Shown here piece after piece: positions 18,708-21,184 of a stretch of 21,184 nucleotides of DNA. How positions within the stretch are numbered: position 1 is the first letter of the stretch; every line of letters begins with the position of its first letter. This DNA is from a virus. The position numbers and the translations under genes are program-made. The stretch lies in the IMG/VR virus record IMGVR_UViG_3300042444_000709, positions 1 through 21,184 of that record; one strand, 5' to 3'. The notes under the pieces are model-generated. The model worked only from the letters and a program-made list of their open reading frames with translations, was not told the DNA's origin and did no database searches.

Positions 18708-18731
18708 CTGCGGCGTCTCCGGGCGCCGCAG
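18708..18731 (+). terminator. GC-rich hairpin after the decoration gene
   Basis: CTGCGGCG (18708-18715) pairs perfectly with CGCCGCAG (18724-18731) around an 8-nt loop, in the 54-bp gap 18686-18739. Only CTTT follows, so termination would be partial. It probably lowers expression of the portal relative to the coat, or protects the 3' end of the coat message. Confidence 0.45.
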
Positions 18732-18739
18732 CTTTCAGG

Positions 18740-19075
18740 ATGGCCGACTCACTCTGGACCGGCATCGCCAACGACCTGGGCGATGAGATGGCCCACCTCG
18801 TCAAAGAGGAACTCCTCACAGGTTGGAACGTCAAGGCCGTCATGGCTGGCCTTGAGCAGCAGCGCATCGCGCAGGCCAACGAGCGCCTCGAGCAATGCGC
18901 CGTTGAAGGCATCGGCCAGCACACCATGAGCATCGACGCCGATGTCTACTGGGCCTGGGAAAAAACCGAACCCGGGTGCTGGGCCGACAAAGGTTGGCGC
19001 GATGACTTCAAAAAGCGCCACCCCGAGACCGCCGTCCACTACACCCCGCGCCGCACCACGGTGCTTGTCCCTTAA
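18740..19075 (+). CDS. Hypothetical protein, 111 aa
   Basis: ATG 18740 lies nine bases after the hairpin; its stop abuts the portal ATG (TAA then ATG). N-terminal helices (DLGDEMAHLVKEELLTGWNVKAVMAGLEQQRIAQANERLE), then IGQHTMSIDADVYWAWEKTEPGCWADKGWRDDFKKRHPE, a Trp-rich and compact region. Likely head-associated by position. The 'YWAWEKxxPGCWADKxWxxxFxxxHPE' region is recognisable as phage-like but has no assigned role. Confidence 0.55.
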   Translation: MADSLWTGIANDLGDEMAHLVKEELLTGWNVKAVMAGLEQQRIAQANERLEQCAVEGIGQHTMSIDADVYWAWEKTEPGCWADKGWRDDFKKRHPETAVHYTPRRTTVLVP

Positions 19076-21184
19076 ATGATCAAAGCACCCGACCGCGACA
19101 AAATCTCCGAGATCCTCTCGGACATCGATGAAGCCGACGCCGATGGCAGCGGCTACGTCCAGCGCAAGCTCCGCAACTGGAACACCCGCTTCTGCATTTG
19201 GGCCGGCCAGACCGACGACGGCCGCAAACACCAAGAAGCCCTCGGCAAGCGCCCATTCCCTTGGGACAAGTCCCTTGATTCTCGCGTGCGCATGGCCGAC
19301 ACCATCGTCCGCGACCACGTTGCCATGCTGACAAACGCCTTCTTCAAGGCGCGCGTCCAAGTCCAGCCCGTCGAGTCCATGGACATCGACAAGCGCAGCG
19401 CCGCGGAGTCCGTCCTCAAGTGGCTCCTCTTTCAGCACGTCTTGGATGACCTCCGGCGCGAAGTGCAGCTCGCCGCCAACTTCCGCGAGACCTACGGCCT
19501 CGCCGTCATGGCCGTCGATTGGATCAAGACCACCCGCACCGAGATCAAGAGCTTCAGCATGGAAGACGCCATGGCCATGCTGCAGGAGTCCCAAGACCCC
19601 AACCTGCAAGCCCTCCTCGAGGTCGTCCTCGACCCCGAGCAAGAAGAACTCGCCGCCCAGCTCATGGGCGAAGTCATCCCAGAACTCGGCAGCACCGCCA
19701 AAGTCCGCGCCTTCCGCGAGAAAGGATTCGTCGAATGGGAGCAGCCCTACGTTTTTGAAAGCCGGCCCCAGTGGACCGCGCTTGAGCCATGGGAAGACAT
19801 CATCTTCCCCGCCCAGACCTACTCATTGCAGCGTGCCGCGTTCGTTGCCCGACGCGAGCTAATGACCGAACCGGAGTTGCGCGAACGTGCCGCTGTAGAG
19901 GGTTGGGACGACAAATGGGTCGAGCAAGTCGTCGAGAAGAAAGGCGACATCCGCCGCATCTCGCTGAACCTCCACCGCAGCGACCAGTTCCTCTACGACC
20001 ACCAGCGCGACATGATCGAGATCTGGCACGTCTACAGGAAGGAGCACGACGACCACACCAAAGCGATGCGCGTCACCCGCACCGTCCTCAGCTACCACGT
20101 CCCGGATCGCACCGCCGTCCACGACATCCTGCCCTACGCCCACGCCCTCTATCCCTTCGTCGAGCTGCCCCGCGAACGCGCCTCACGCCCCATCTTGGAA
20201 TCCCGCGGCGTGCCGGAGATCGTCCAGACCGCCCAGGAGGAAGTCAAAATCCAACGCGACATGCGAGGCGACCGCGCCAGCATCGTCACCTTGCCCCCGC
20301 TCAAAACGCCCGCTGCGCGCGGCAAGATGGACCTCATCATGGGACCGGGCGTCCAAATCCCTGAGCGCCGCCCCGGCGAGATCTCTTGGATGAACCCGCC
20401 GCAGCCCGACGCCGGCAGCATCGAAGTCGAGATGTCCATCCGCAACGACGTGGACAACTACTTCGGCCGCATCAGCGAAGCCGTCCCGCCGCAACGCTAC
20501 ATGCTGCACACCCAAGAGCTGGTCGATTCGTGGCTGCTCGACATGAAGCTCTGCCTCGTCCAGACGCTCGCCCTCTGCCAGCAGTATATGACCGCGGAAG
20601 AAGTCGCCCGCGTCACCGGCAACCCCAACCTCCCGCTTGTTGCCAGCCCCGCCGACATCCGCGGCCGCTTCGACGTGACCTGCGAGTTCGACGCCCGGTT
20701 GCTCGACTCCGAAGCCCTCGGCGCCAAATTAGACTACCTCGCCAAAGTCTTGGTTCCCTTGGACAGCTTCGGCGTCATCGACCGCGCTGGCCTCGTAAAA
20801 TATATGTTCCAGGCGGTTGATCCCAATCTCGCCGGAATCCTCGTCCAAGACATCGGCCAAGCCACAGCCGCCGAGCAAGAGGACGAGCAAGGCGCCTTCG
20901 CAAAAATCGCCGCAGGCACCGAACCGCCACTCAAAGAAGGCGGCCAAAACGCGCAGGTCCGCCTGCAAACCTTGCAGCAAATTATCCAGTCCAACCCCGC
21001 CGTCCAGCAGCGTTATCAGCAGGACGAAATCTTCCGCTCGATGATCGACGCAAGAGCACAAGCCTTCCAGTTCCAATTGCAACAGCAGCAAAACGCCGTA
21101 ATCGGCCGCACCGGCGCCCAGCCCGCGCTGCAAAAGCTCCAGCAAGACCAGCAACTCGGCATGACCGCAGCTCCTTCCGCTTAA
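19076..21184 (+). CDS. Portal protein
   Basis: 702 aa; the stop is the last three bases of the window. The N-terminal WDKSLDSRVRMADTIVRDHVAMLTNAFFKARVQVQPVES and middle WEDIIFPAQTYSLQRAAFVARRELMTEPELRERAAVEGW are typical of portal proteins. So is the DEFL-like core of helices (GPGVQIPERRPGEISWMNPPQPDAGSIEVEMSIRNDVDNYFG) leading to a long helical C-terminus. The last 90 residues are Gln-rich (QQRYQQ, FQFQLQQQQN), resembling barrel or tail-contact regions. It forms the dodecameric channel through which the terminase packs DNA. Confidence 0.85.
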   Translation: MIKAPDRDKISEILSDIDEADADGSGYVQRKLRNWNTRFCIWAGQTDDGRKHQEALGKRPFPWDKSLDSRVRMADTIVRDHVAMLTNAFFKARVQVQPVESMDIDKRSAAESVLKWLLFQHVLDDLRREVQLAANFRETYGLAVMAVDWIKTTRTEIKSFSMEDAMAMLQESQDPNLQALLEVVLDPEQEELAAQLMGEVIPELGSTAKVRAFREKGFVEWEQPYVFESRPQWTALEPWEDIIFPAQTYSLQRAAFVARRELMTEPELRERAAVEGWDDKWVEQVVEKKGDIRRISLNLHRSDQFLYDHQRDMIEIWHVYRKEHDDHTKAMRVTRTVLSYHVPDRTAVHDILPYAHALYPFVELPRERASRPILESRGVPEIVQTAQEEVKIQRDMRGDRASIVTLPPLKTPAARGKMDLIMGPGVQIPERRPGEISWMNPPQPDAGSIEVEMSIRNDVDNYFGRISEAVPPQRYMLHTQELVDSWLLDMKLCLVQTLALCQQYMTAEEVARVTGNPNLPLVASPADIRGRFDVTCEFDARLLDSEALGAKLDYLAKVLVPLDSFGVIDRAGLVKYMFQAVDPNLAGILVQDIGQATAAEQEDEQGAFAKIAAGTEPPLKEGGQNAQVRLQTLQQIIQSNPAVQQRYQQDEIFRSMIDARAQAFQFQLQQQQNAVIGRTGAQPALQKLQQDQQLGMTAAPSA

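Noticed and set aside
18749-19642. Long minus-strand ORF of 297 codons
   Set aside because: Antisense to the 18740 gene and portal; Val/Gly/Leu/Asp-rich composition typical of a shadow frame.

Overview
The window is a compact piece of a tailed double-stranded DNA phage or prophage (Caudoviricetes). It carries an HK97-fold (DUF5309/SU10-like) major capsid protein, a scaffold, a large terminase, a portal, and a self-contained replication and recombination set. Nothing identifies the host securely. Two lipobox signal peptides (leftmost gene and 4611-4832) point to a Gram-negative host, the composition is GC-rich, and internal genes carry AGGAGG-like ribosome sites. A Verrucomicrobiota-type host is only a weak guess. 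No integrase, RNA gene or CRISPR array was seen.

Layout. (1) 1-1263, minus strand: a row of small genes (partial lipoprotein, two or three hypotheticals, a ribbon-helix-helix-like regulator). (2) 909-1460: a control region around the regulator, with about 15 TTGGCAT/ATGCCAA boxes spaced mostly at exact 10-bp steps; an excisionase-like HTH gene diverges from it at 1472. (3) 1472-5810, plus strand: an early operon of small genes joined by ATGA/GTGA overlaps, with an HNH-like nuclease and a C5 cytosine methyltransferase. Almost the whole methyltransferase gene is also open in a second frame that encodes a coherent repeat protein. (4) 5996-7688: an S1-like protein, a lambda-O-like replication initiator containing an embedded lambda-style origin (four 17-bp palindromic iterons plus an AT-rich stretch), a PD-(D/E)XK protein, then a hairpin and T17 terminator. 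(5) 7821-13415: small genes, DnaB helicase, a resolvase-like nuclease, a gp2.5-like ssDNA-binding protein, a RecB/Cas4-like exonuclease, an HExxH peptidase-like protein and more small genes. (6) 13515-21184: the morphogenesis block of large terminase, small proteins, a 476-bp non-coding regulatory gap, scaffold, major capsid, putative decoration protein and portal. The portal gene ends exactly at the right edge.

How it fits together. The regulator and HTH pair with their phased operators look like the decision switch. One further 10-bp-phased box trio just upstream of the dnaB gene group suggests that the same regulator may also control replication. The initiator would bind its own in-gene iterons and load the phage DnaB. 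The SSB, exonuclease and resolvase-like protein would handle recombination and replication intermediates. The methyltransferase probably protects phage DNA. The late block builds and fills the head.

The most interesting items are the dual-frame methyltransferase locus, the phased-box operator arrays and the in-gene origin. All family calls are from reading the sequence; no searches were run.
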